DNA of 64,000 nucleotides from positions 48,815-112,814 of the forward strand of contig QVRM01002072.1 of assembly GCA_003439945.1 (NCBI GenBank), read 5' to 3'. The translations under genes and the position numbers were made by a program. The stretch is from Dermanyssus gallinae. Taxonomy: Eukaryota > Arthropoda > Arachnida > Mesostigmata > Dermanyssidae. Positions 10,961-20,626 of the stretch are shown piece by piece. How positions within the stretch are numbered: position 1 is the first letter of the stretch; each line of letters opens with the position of its first letter. The notes below the pieces were generated by a model that saw only the letters and a program-made list of their open reading frames with translations, ran no database searches and was not told the origin of the DNA.

Positions 10961-11341
10961 TTGCTAAACATGCGGATAGCCTAGTGTTTTGCTGTTTATG
11001 TCTATTCCTTTTGGCGACGATATCTTCGGAGATTCATAAAACGTTGAAAAACGAGTATAAGTTTGTAAGTATGTGCCGTGGTGACAATTTCGTTGCTAGA
11101 GATCTAGGGTTTCATTACCTTTGGTAGGTAATAGTCATGCATTTTTTGTGGTCTCTATTTACCTATCCTGTTACTTTGTTCCAGTACGCTATAACTGTTG
11201 ATCATTGACTAAAGGTCATACCCCTTCACCCCTCCCCCCATTACGCAAATAGAAGCGCTGTAAAAAGGCAAACAAGCCATCATAATGAGTTTTCGAATTC
11301 AAATTTCTCGACACCTCGCAAGGACAGGAAACGGAACAAAG

Positions 11342-11424
11342 ACGGCCTTAAAAAAATTAAAACATTTTTTAAGGCCGTTATTTAGAGGATAGTCTATAAT
11401 TTGTTATATTTCTAGACTATCCTC
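11342..11424. repeat. Twin stem-loops in module C1
   Basis: Two perfect hairpins lie six bases apart. The first has 14-base arms, acggccttaaaaaa (11342-11355) and its complement (11365-11378). The second has 12-base arms, gaggatagtcta (11385-11396) and its complement (11413-11424). The C3 counterpart (about 42651-42734) keeps the first hairpin intact and has mismatches in the second; C2 (about 29278-29355) is degraded. There is no sign that the structure is being maintained, and no promoter is obvious. Confidence 0.6.
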
Positions 11425-11979
11425 CGTCCCCTACGGGCTTAGCACTTAGCCTGAGGTGTACCTTCAATGCACCGAGGGCCGGACATGTTAAGATATCTAG
11501 CGTTTTTTCGACAGTCCTTGTGGCAGCATGGCCGCTGACTCTCAGCAGCGGTATGGTTTACTATCTTTTCTTAATGAGCATCGCTCAAAGAAAATTCGAC
11601 CAACAACAGGAATCGAGCCGAGCGATTCCTGTTAGCTGAAGTTATGTGGTCGATTGAATGATCGACTGATCGTTCACTTAGCTAAATGTGATTGTGTAGC
11701 ATTGATTGACCGACGTCATTGACCCTAGTTAGCTGATAATAAGGTAATATAGGGCTCCTCCTGCCGAGGTATGCATAGATACGTAGGCAGGTAGAAAGAG
11801 AGAAAGAAGAAAGCGAAGAAGAAGAAGATGGGAGCGAGAGAGAGAGAGAGCAAGCGAGAGAGAGAGAGGGAATTACAATCAAAACTAACGCTAATTTGAC
11901 GGAACAACAAATAAGTATTGTGCAGCAACGCAACGCATGTCGCTGTGTTCGCATACCCACGAAGCTATTAGCTTGACTC

Positions 11980-12600
11980 TTCAGGTCGGAGGCGATGGTG
12001 CTGTCGTTGTAGTTGCACTGTGACAGGAGCTTATCGGGCGTATGTCGCTTGGTTCGCAGCGCAGTGGGTTGTTCGACGCGCGACGGCTGTTTGCTGGACT
12101 TCGAATGAGAGCCGAGATGTGATGACGCTGACATCGGAATCGGTAGTGGGCGCACGCGGAGGCGGCGGCGGAGGCGGCGGCAGCAGCAGCAGGAGCGTCG
12201 GCGTCGGTAATGTCACACGAGACGAACGAGGCGGTCCACGAGACTGACAACCACAAGGCCAGGAAGGCCAGCGTTCGAAGGTCCGCCTGCCTGGCGCGAC
12301 TGGCGCTCGCTAATGTCGTTCGTCCGACGTGCTTTGCGATACGACCTGCCTTGCCCTGCCCGGCCCGGCCCAGCCCAAGCAACCAACCAACCACCTCAGC
12401 AGAGTTTGCAGTCTACAATCTCCAGTCGCTACTGGCTGGCGGCTGCCAATGACTGCGCCTGCTGCAGCGCTGCTACGCCGGTCTCACTGGATGGGTTCAT
12501 ATATGCACTGCCGCCGCTTCGTTGTTGATATGCGACCGCATGCCGTCGCTGCGACGGCAGGTGTGAGTGCAGAAGTTGCAGAAAGATAATAGATGACTTA
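11980..12600. repeat. GC-rich block of module C1, no supported gene
   Basis: This region is much richer in G and C than its neighbours and holds overlapping open frames on both strands. The best plus-strand frame starts MTGAYRAYVAWFA at 12020 and is followed by a Gly/Ser run encoded by a GGC/AGC microsatellite. Counterparts are at about 43288-43860 and 29950-30440. Indels between copies change the frames, and no domain is recognisable, so I do not call a gene. It could be an old CpG-rich promoter or untranslated exon captured in the array unit. Confidence 0.4.
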
Positions 12601-13415
12601 GTTTATCTCGCCCTTGACCCCGCTCCAAAATCGAACGTGCCTGCTCCCCTCTTTTTTTTAAAAACTCTTCCGCCTCGGTTGTACCCACTGTCTGGGGTAG
12701 AGCCGCAGTAACGTTGCCGCTTGTCCGCGGTCTCTGTTACTCTTGTTGTTAATTCGATGTCACGCAGGCCAGATTTCCCCGTTCCGTTCGTATCTGGCCG
12801 AATATCAACTCCCGAAGACCGGAAAACAACATTCGGCTTCGACCTCTGTACCGCAAAAACCAGACTCAGCGTTGTTAATTCAATTTCCTCGTGTGTGTGC
12901 CCTAAAGCACAATTCTGTTTAGATTTGTCGGTCAGAAATGTATTTTATAACCCGCTCCACCGCCGGGTAAAGACTATTGTATAGTGTTTATACCATGTTG
13001 CGTTATGACTCTTAGATAATTTGTCTCTACACTATGCAGAGTCAAAGCCTAGACGTGGCCTACAAGTTCATTGAGGTCGTAAAGCTGATTTACGTATGAA
13101 AGCTAAGAATAGATGATAATTAGTATTATATATAATTAAGGACAGAATATATAGTATTATATATAATTACGGACAGAAATCCTATTTACCTAAGAAACCT
13201 AAAAATATATGAGTATAAGTAATTATTGTAGATCATCACAGATCGGTTAGACGTCATAGATAAAAGCCCTCCGTCAAAAAGGTGGCGTATCAATTTGTAG
13301 AAATGGCCATCTAATGATCCCGTATTATATCATATTTCCTATGGTATCAATATGATCGCCATTGAAATTCGAATTTAGAGCTAGATGAATGCTAACATTT
13401 GCCCTATCTTAACAA

Positions 13416-13949
13416 TTCGGTCAGCTCGTGAAACAGTAAGATTGTTGTGCTCAGGCCTCTAGTAATTTTTTTTGAAGAGAACGTTAAACTGTACTCACAG
13501 TGTCGTTCCTTATTTTTTCATTTGAACATCTTATATATATATGGAATCGGTGTAGAGCAGCGAAAGATGCCAACAGACTAACTAGAGTATATGTGAAGAT
13601 TTTTCCTGTATTAAGGCCGTTCGCAAGTATGGTAAAAAAATGACACAAAAATATTGGGAAAGCCAGGAGTGGGCGCTGTTGCAAGAAGCGGAGAAACAAC
13701 CGCACAAGTGGCTAAACCAGAAAAGAAAACGGCAGTCCCCAGTGGAGACTGGGCGATTAATTAAGCACTTTTCTAGTGTGCTGCAGGGAGCCGATACTAC
13801 CCCAACGGAAATAACATTATTCAACGGGCCTTGGGACGAGGAAACAGAACTTGCACGGGAATGGGTAATTCGACCAGTCACAATCGAAGACGTTGTCAGG
13901 GCAATTGAAAGGGCGCCTGGAGGCAAAGCTGCCGGGAACGATATGATAT
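13416..13949 (+). repeat. Inserted internal fragment of module D plus LINE family I (U1 only)
   Basis: Module C3 reads straight through at this point (near 44714), but C1 carries about 534 extra bases. They match 15222-15846: 13416-13542 is D-module flank with a short (TA)5, and 13543-13949 is the 5' part of the family I LINE. Both ends are internal to the donor and there is no 3' LINE end, so this arose by DNA copying rather than retrotransposition. It has TGG where both full copies have TGA in the stretch read as SQEWALLQ, and lacks 24 bases they contain, so the donor was a different, less damaged copy. Confidence 0.75.
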
Positions 13950-14970
13950 ATAATCGCTCAGTGTTTGGATTAGAGAGGCCAGAGAGTTCCACTTAGTCTA
14001 CAACTGACGTTTCTTCCTCTTATTTGGGAGCACGATTATGGTCAAAACCACAATACGTTGACGTAAGCACATGTATTGTGTAGAATAATGGCTGTTATTG
14101 GCTTTTCATTATACAGGAGGCTTATAAACTAGTAGACTTCGATCCTACGAGTTGCGGATTTCCTCCTCAGAGCTACAACCTCCTGTTCTGTCGCTTTTGT
14201 CGACATTAAATGTCTGTTATCTTGCCATTTTAGGTTTGCCGTGGGTAATATAGCTTTAGTAAAGTTACAGATATCCTACTGTAAGCACCACTGCATTTAA
14301 ATCGTACGACTAAAATATTCTAATAAATCAATAATAATATGTAATAACTCGGTTCTAGCATTGTGGAGTCATCTATGTATAGTAGAAGACAGAACTAAAC
14401 GTATTTTTATTTTCTCTGTGGCGACAAGATGTAATTACGGAGGACAATTCCCACAATTGAAAGTATATGTGTGTCTATTTTTGATTCTTTCGTCACCGTA
14501 CAAAAATAGGAAAATACATTGGCAGAGTGTGAGCAGAAATTAGCATACATACAAGTGAAAACAGAAAACTATATGTGCAAGGCGCGGGATCTACCGCAAC
14601 TTCTTGCAACAATAACGAATAGTAAAATAACAAGTACTTGTAAGTTCTAAAATAAAGCTTATAACGTGATTTGTGTCAGGAGAAGAGAACTTAACGCTCC
14701 TACTTTGCCTGGCAGCTTATAGATGTATGCGGGAAGAGCCGATATGTTGAGAAAAGAAGAGAAATATATGTTTAGTGCGCACAAGTCTCGACGTTGGCTA
14801 GGTTGGAAAGTGGCGGCGAGGTTTGGGGTCAAGTGCGCTAGACTTCCAGACCACGCCGGGAGGTCAACGACCATACTGCCATAAGGCCGCAGGAAAAACC
14901 CCAGATTTCTCAACATGTCCAGCCATTGTGCATTGAAGATACGCCTTACGGCGTTATCAAGCCCGAATAG

Positions 14971-15337
14971 TCTTTAATTAAAAATCACTTCCTTAAAAAT
15001 AATTTTAATTCCAGGTCTGGACGTAGAAGATGTCGAAGTAATAACATAATTTTAATTTTATTCAGTCGGTCGTTATGGATCGCAAGATAAGGCCGAATAC
15101 GAAGGAGACTGTGTTCGCCAAGTCAACGAGAAGCTGGCGCGTCCATTTTCGTAAAAACCGGGAGCGTGATGATGACCCGATACCAGGCACCCCGCACAGC
15201 CGCAGAAATTCTAGAAACAGAAAATCGGTCAGCTCGTGAAACAGTAAGATTGTTGTGCTCAGGCCTCTAGTAATTTTTTTTGAAGAAAACGTTAAACTGT
15301 ACTCACAGTGTCGTTCCTTATTTTTTCATTTGAACGT

Positions 15338-15340
<3 letters not shown>
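14971..15340. repeat. Module D1 left part with truncated mariner relic
   Basis: It aligns with D3 (47083-47147 joined to 49710-49860 and 50560-50712) and more distantly with D0/D2. The mariner relic here is reduced. The region read as AKSTRSWRVHFRKN (about 15115-15165) is joined at about 15187 directly to the 3' part near gcacagccgcagaaattc, removing roughly 700 bases that D3 retains. This is a private deletion of U1. Confidence 0.65.

Positions 15341-15416
<76 letters not shown>
15341..15416. repeat. (TA)38 microsatellite
   Basis: About 75 bases are a pure alternating TA run directly upstream of the family I LINE. The homologous run is (TA)5 at 13532-13541 and an interrupted run of about 34 bases at 50712-50746, so it is highly length-variable. 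Confidence 0.95.
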
Positions 15417-15418
<2 letters not shown>

Positions 15419-17445
15419 AATCGGTGTAGAGCAGCGAAAGATGCCAACAGACTAACTAGAGAATATGTGAAAATTTTTCCTGTATTAAGGCCGTTTGCAA
15501 GTATGGTAAAAAAATGACACAAAAGGCATACAAGGAAGAGAAACAAAAATATTGGGAAAGCCAGGAGTGAGCGCTGTTGCAAGAAGCAGAGAAACAACCG
15601 CACAAGTGGCTAAAACAGAAAAGAAAACGGCAGTGCCCAGTGGAGACTGGGCGATTAATTAAGCACTTTTCTAGTGTGCTGCAGGGAGCCGATACTACCC
15701 CAAAGGAAATAACATTATTCAACGGGCCTTGGGACGAGGAAACAGAACTTGCATGGGAATGGGTAATTCGACCAGTCACAATCGAAGACGTTGTCAGGGC
15801 AATTGAAAGGGCGCCTGGAGGCAAAGCTGCCGGGAACGATATGATACGAAACAAGCATTTAAAACAAACGCTGGCATTCGCACCATGCTGGAAAGCTTTA
15901 TTTGACGAGTGCCTAAAATCCGGGGAAGTACCAAAAGCGTGGAAGGAGGATACCTTGATTGTCATACCCAAAAGGAAAAGGCATAGAAACTGAGCCGGAA
16001 TCTTGGAGGGGCATAACAGTTAAGAGTTGCCCCTATAAAATTTTCTCGGGAATAATATCAGATAGACTAGAGCATTACCTCGAAACCAGAAACGCAATAC
16101 CAGACGAAAAACATGGGTTCAGGAGTCGACCCATACGGCCCTGCGTCAGTTGCTAGCAGAAATTTGGGAAACTCTATCAGAACCTAGAAGGCCGTTATAC
16201 GCAATATTTATAGACCTTAAAGCTGCCTTTGACTTAGCGCCACGAAGTAGGATTATAGAAAAGTTAGCCTTAGAGGGAGTTCCGTATCGCTTACTAAAAC
16301 TTTTAAGTAGCATTCTTGGGGAGACTACAGTATACATCGACAACGGTATAGGGATTGTGGGAAAAGTAAAGCAAACTTCAGGCGTGGCCCAAGGAGACGG
16401 ACTTAGCCCGTTGCTTTTTTTCTGTACTATTGGGAGGGCTACCTAACCGGGTGAGGCAGGGGTGGACCCGAGATGTGGGCAAACACATTAATGTATGCAG
16501 ATGACATTGCGATCTATGGCAGGAGTTTATTTAGGGTTAAGCAGGGACTGGAACGGCTAATCTATTATATGGACGAGATGGGACTTAGTATTAACTGGCA
16601 AAAGACAGTAGCAGTAAAATTTCGAAGAGGAGGTCGATCGGCGAAAGACGATGTTCTTCGAGCCAGGGGTAATACAGCAAAATTTGTAAATAAATTTACC
16701 TATTTAGGGGTCACTATAACATCAAATGGTAGCAGCTTTCGAAAACATATTGGAAGCCGAATAGGAAAAGCCATTCGAGCGGCAGCAGCAATTAAAAACC
16801 CGCAAATGTTGTCAATACATACGGCGTCCGCCCTTTTCAAGATTAAAATAGAACCAATAGCAACATTTGGCGTATAACTTATATGGAAAAAATTAGGAGA
16901 GGCAGATCTACAGTTACTAGATAGAGTTTGATTTTTCTTCATGAAGCGGGTTTTGGGGTTAGCTAACTCTTGTAGGAATAGAATAGTTCATCTATTAGAA
17001 GGGGGGGCTCTAATGACACAGGAATTACAAGTAAAACGGGGACCTAAGACGACGGCCTTCGTGGCCTACACTATGAAGTGGGGGGAAAAATTAAAGGATA
17101 TAGACATAGGAATATACACGACGATAGCGATGAGGAGTACAGCCTGGCGAGCAGCCGGATATAAGAATAGGCATCTAACTACGGCATTTGCAGCCCACGG
17201 GTTCCATCACGTGTTATGCAGCACCCAAGAATTCCACAATCCTCAGAAGTGTTGTAGGTGCGCGAGATGCTTAGGCCATTGTGATAGATACCACGCCGCA
17301 GCATGTCCAGCAGTGCAATCAATAGCTGAACTCGCAAGATGAGGGAAGATCCGGCGACGCAGAAAAACCACTGATTGAGACTGAAGTACTTATTTAAAAT
17401 TTACCTAACCTGGGTGTTAATAAACCATAATATAATATATATATA
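15417..17445 (+). mobile_element. Non-LTR retrotransposon family I, copy 1 (5'-truncated)
   Basis: The element lies between a (TA)n run and the block tactgttcgtatatcac, which are adjacent in D0 and D2; those modules therefore show the empty site. It ends with tgggtgttaataaaccataa followed by an AT/GA-rich tail (to about 17463). The 3' end resembles that of the family II LINE at 26928-28602. The same insertion is present at 50747-52791 in U3, so it predates the duplication that made U1 and U3. There is no endonuclease domain; the copy starts just before the reverse transcriptase. Confidence 0.85.
15440..17342 (+). pseudogene. Family I LINE reverse transcriptase with C-terminal Cys/His motif (copy 1)
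   Basis: RT blocks run in order: APGGKAAGNDMI (about 15810-15845), PESWRGITV, HGFRS, FIDLKAAFD (about 16205-16235), GVAQGDGLSPLLF (about 16380-16420) and MYADDIAIYG with YADD at 16494-16505. A thumb region follows. The C-terminus has HGFHHVLC and then a Cys/His cluster CCRCARCLGHCDRYH (about 17250-17295), probably zinc-binding. Damage includes TGA near 15568, frameshifts near 15968, 16120 and 16430, TAA at 16875-16877 and TGA at 16929-16931. The last stop is shared with the other copies, so the source was already dead when duplicated. The clade is unresolved. Confidence 0.8.
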
Positions 17446-17699
17446 GGGAGAGAGAGAGGGAGATACTGTTCGTATATCACTTATGTGTCAGCATTTTGCC
17501 AGCGACTCTACTGACGGCGCTGCGTTGACCTCTTAGATCAAAACTGAACCGTGGTGAACATTCCGCGGTGTTTTTTTGTCTGTGATAAGGTCTCAATATG
17601 TGTCTCTCTTCTTCTCATCTTTTCCTGTTTATATATATAATATATATAATTAAATGGAATCGTTCTATGTTATTAAATAAACGCGTCACTTTTTTATTT

Positions 17700-18201
17700 A
17701 TATTTGGATATACAATTTCAGTCATGTGACCTCAAGTTACCAACGCCGGATGGTACCAAACGGTTAGCGTTACGTCTATTGACAGTCTCTAGGGCAAACA
17801 AAGATTAGGCCTTGGCGCTACCTGTACCGATTGTAAACCTTTCGCAGTAACTATGTTGTTAGCGAAGGATAACAATGATGAGGCGAAGACTAGTGACAAA
17901 TAGAACGGTAATGCTATAATTTCTCTCTTTTCTTGAGGTGTAGTATTCAGCGACTCAATGCAGCTTGCGAAAAGTTTTGGAACATTGAAGATCCAAAATT
18001 ATTTCGTTAGTATCTGTGTCCGCCTTCTCCGGGCCTTCGAACGGATTGCGTAAAAATAAAAGCAGAGGTGGGCCAAAGGTTGGTTAGAATCGCATTGGGG
18101 AGTAAGACTGATAGACAGACAAGCCAATCTGCAGGAATGAAGGTTTTGCCAGTTATAGTGCCGGCCCGTCGTCCATTTATGATACCAGTCCACTACAGTG
18201 G
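17700..18201. repeat. Module E1, first (interrupted) copy
   Basis: It aligns with 19893-20394, 34735-35385 and 53040-53700. Compared with U2 and U3, U1 lacks about 100 bases in the middle (the stretch containing cttcccgaattggct near 53362). No coding potential is convincing and I recognise no element family. Confidence 0.7.
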
Positions 18202-18212
18202 ACTGGTATCAT
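18179..18212. repeat. Fold-back hairpin at the tandem duplication junction
   Basis: A perfect hairpin has 15-base arms, atgataccagtccac (18179-18193) and its complement (18198-18212), around the loop taca. The normal sequence (20371-20400 and 53681-53710) has only the short ccactacagtgg palindrome followed by agcttctgg. At the junction, 11 bases complementary to the preceding sequence have been added before the jump back to aagagttgcccc. Confidence 0.95.
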
Positions 18213-18214
18213 TC

Positions 18215-20407
18215 AAGAGTTGCCCCTATAAAATTTTCTCGGGAATAATATCAGATAGACTAGAGCATTATTTCGAAACCAGAAACGCAATACCAGACGA
18301 AAAACATGGGTTCAGGAGTCGACCCATACGGCCCTGCGTCAGTTGCTAGCAGAAATTTGGGAAACTCTATCAGAACCTAGAAGGCCGTTATACGCAATAT
18401 TTATAGACCTTAAAGCTGCCTTTGACTTAGCGCCACGAAGTAGGATTATAGAAAAGTTAGCCTTAGAGGGAGTTCCGTATCGCTTACTAAAACTTTTAAG
18501 TAGCATTCTTGGGGAGACTACAGTATACATCGACAACGGTATAGGGATTGTGGGAAAAGTAAAGCAAACTACAGGCGTGGCCCAAGGAGACGGACTTAGC
18601 CCGTTGCTTTTTTTCTGTACTATTGGGAGGGCTACCTAACCGGGTGAGGCAGGGGTGGACCCGAGATGTGGGCAAACACATTAATGTATGCAGATGACAT
18701 TGCGATCTATGGCAGGAGTTTATTTAGGGTTAAGCAGGGACTGGAACGGCTAATCTATTATATGGACGAGATGGGACTTAGTATTAACTGGCAAAAGACA
18801 GTAGCAGTAAAATTTCAAAGAGGAGGTCGATCGGCGAAAGACGATGTTCTTCGAGCCAGGGGTAATACAGCAAAATTTGTAAATAAATTTACCTATTTAG
18901 GGGTCACTATAACATCAAATGGTAGCAGCTTTCGAAAACATATTGGAAGCCGAATAGGAAAAGCCATTCGAGCGGCAGCAGCAATTAAAAACCCGCAAAT
19001 GTTGTCAATACATACGGCGTCCGCCCTTTTCAAGATTAAAATAGAACCAATAGCAACATTTGGCGTATAACTTATATGGAAAAAATTAGGAGAGGCAGAT
19101 CTACAGTTACTAGATAGAGTTTGATTTTTCTTCATGAAGCGGGTTTTGGGGTTAGCTAACTCTTGTAGGAATAGAATAGTTCATCTATTAGAAGGGGGGG
19201 CTCTAATGACACAGGAATTACAAGTAAAACGGGGACCTAAGACGACGGCCTTCGTGGCCTACACTATGAAGTGGGGGGAAAAATTAAAGGATATAGACAT
19301 AGGAATATACACGACGATAGCGATGAGGAGTACAGCCTGGCGAGCAGCCGGATATAAGAATAGGCATCTAACTACGGCATTTGCAGCCCACGGGTTCCAT
19401 CACGTGTTATGCAGCACCCAAGAATTCCACAATCCTCAGAAGTGTTGTAGGTGCGCGAGATGCTTAGGCCATTGTGATAGATACCACGCCGCAGCATGTC
19501 CAGCAGTGCAATCAATAGCTGAACTCGCAAGATGAGGGAAGATCCGGCGACGCAGAAAAACCACTGATTGAGACTGAAGTACTTATTTAAAATTTACCTA
19601 ACCTGGGTGTTAATAAACCATAATATAATATATATATAGGGAGAGAGAGAGGGAGATACTGTTCGTATATCACTTATGTGTCAGCATTTTGCCAGCGACT
19701 CTACTGACGGCGCTGCGTTGACCTCTTAGATCAAAACTGAACCGTGGTGAACATTCCGCGGTGTTTTTTTGTCTGTGATAAGGTCTCAATATGTGTCTCT
19801 CTTCTTCTCATCTTTTCCTGTTTATATATATAATATATATAATTAAATGGAATCGTTCTATGTTATTAAATAAACGCGTCACTTTTTTATTTATATTTGG
19901 ATATACAATTTCAGTCATGTGACCTCAAGTTACCAACGCCGGATGGTACCAAACGGTTAGCGTTACGTCTATTGACAGTCTCTAGGGCAAACAAAGATTA
20001 GGCCTTGGCGCTACCTGTACCGATTGTAAACCTTTCGCAGTAACTATGTTGTAAGCGAAGGATAACAATGATGAGGCGAAGACTAGTGACAAATAGAACG
20101 GTAATGCTATAATTTCTCTCTTTTCTTGAGGTGTAGTATTCAGCGACTCAATGCAGCTTGCGAAAAGTTTTAGAACATTGAAGATCCAAAATTATTTCGT
20201 TAGTATCTATGTGTCCGCCTTCTCCGGGCCTTCGAACGGATTGCGTAAAAATAAAAGCAGAGGTGGGCCAAAGGTTGGTTAGAATCGCATTGGGGAGTAA
20301 GACTGATAGACAGACAAGCCAATCTGCAGGAATGAAGGTTTTGCCAGTTATAGTGCCGGCCCGTCGTCCATTTATGATACCAGTCCACTACAGTGGAGCT
20401 TCTGGAA
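18215..20407. repeat. Tandem duplication, unit 2
   Basis: This is the second copy of 16022-18204, followed by the continuation of module E1 through agcttctggaagcagcccgc. Small differences from unit 1 include actaca for acttca near 18570, ttcaaagagg for ttcgaagagg near 18814 and an extra two bases near 20207. Confidence 0.95.
18219..19535 (+). pseudogene. Family I LINE reverse transcriptase, copy 2 (duplicated 3' part)
   Basis: This is the tandem-duplicated 3' part of copy 1. It starts in the RT finger region (SCPYKIFSGII) and keeps FIDLKAAFD, GVAQGDGLSPLLF, YADD (18687-18698) and the C-terminal HGFHHVLC plus CCRCARCLGHCDRYH motif. It has the same stops as copy 1 (TAA and TGA after the thumb) and is not a separate retrotransposition. 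It lacks the N-terminal RT blocks. Confidence 0.85.
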
Positions 20408-20547
20408 GCAGCCCGCCGTCCTCCATGACTATGCGTGCGTATAAAACAATACCGAGTTCCGTAGGCTCGGAACTCTGGGAGCATACTTGATTATACACAG
20501 TTAGTCGTTGCTTGCAGTTTAGATCGTCAGTATAGCAGCTTCCCTTC

Positions 20548-20581
<34 letters not shown>

Positions 20582-20591
20582 CTCTCTCTAT

Positions 20592-20620
<29 letters not shown>
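19893..20620. repeat. Module E1, second copy, ending in (TC)n and (TA)n
   Basis: This copy continues past the duplication break through a small hairpin (gagttccg at 20454-20461 and cggaactc at 20468-20475) into (TC)n at about 20550-20588 and (TA)n at about 20590-20621. The TA run is the target of the Tc1 insertion that follows. E2 and E3 have equivalent, uninserted, microsatellites. Confidence 0.75.

Positions 20621-20622
<2 letters not shown>

Positions 20623-20626
<4 letters not shown>

Larger units (their letters stand above)
7787..14970. repeat. Module C1 of unit U1
   Basis: After removing the LINE at 8185-10960 and the fragment at 13416-13949, this segment aligns at high similarity to 40051-47082 (C3, minus its own insertions) and at lower similarity to 26861-31372 (C2, minus the LINE at 26928-28602). 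It contains a twin-hairpin block near 11342-11424, a GA-rich stretch (11795-11870), and a GC-rich block (about 12020-12560) with short open frames that do not keep a consistent frame among the three copies. I see no convincing host gene in it. Confidence 0.8.
16022..18214. repeat. Tandem duplication, unit 1 (2193 bp)
   Basis: From aagagttgcccctat at 16022 the sequence is repeated at 18215 with a constant 2193-base offset. The unit contains the 3' two-thirds of the family I LINE, its AT tail, the right part of module D1 and the first half of module E1. I could find only about eight differences from unit 2, so the event is recent. U3 has a single copy, so the duplication is private to U1. The last 13 bases (18202-18214) are junction sequence, not part of E. 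Confidence 0.95.

Noticed and set aside
11981..12394. Ala/Pro-rich minus-strand frames in the GC-rich block and its copies near 29911 and 43249
   Set aside because: The frames change between copies through indels that are not multiples of three, and GC-rich DNA has few stops by chance.
20454..20475. Small hairpin in module E considered as a tRNA arm or terminator
   Set aside because: It has only 8-base arms, no cloverleaf or A/B-box pattern, and a mismatch in the other units.
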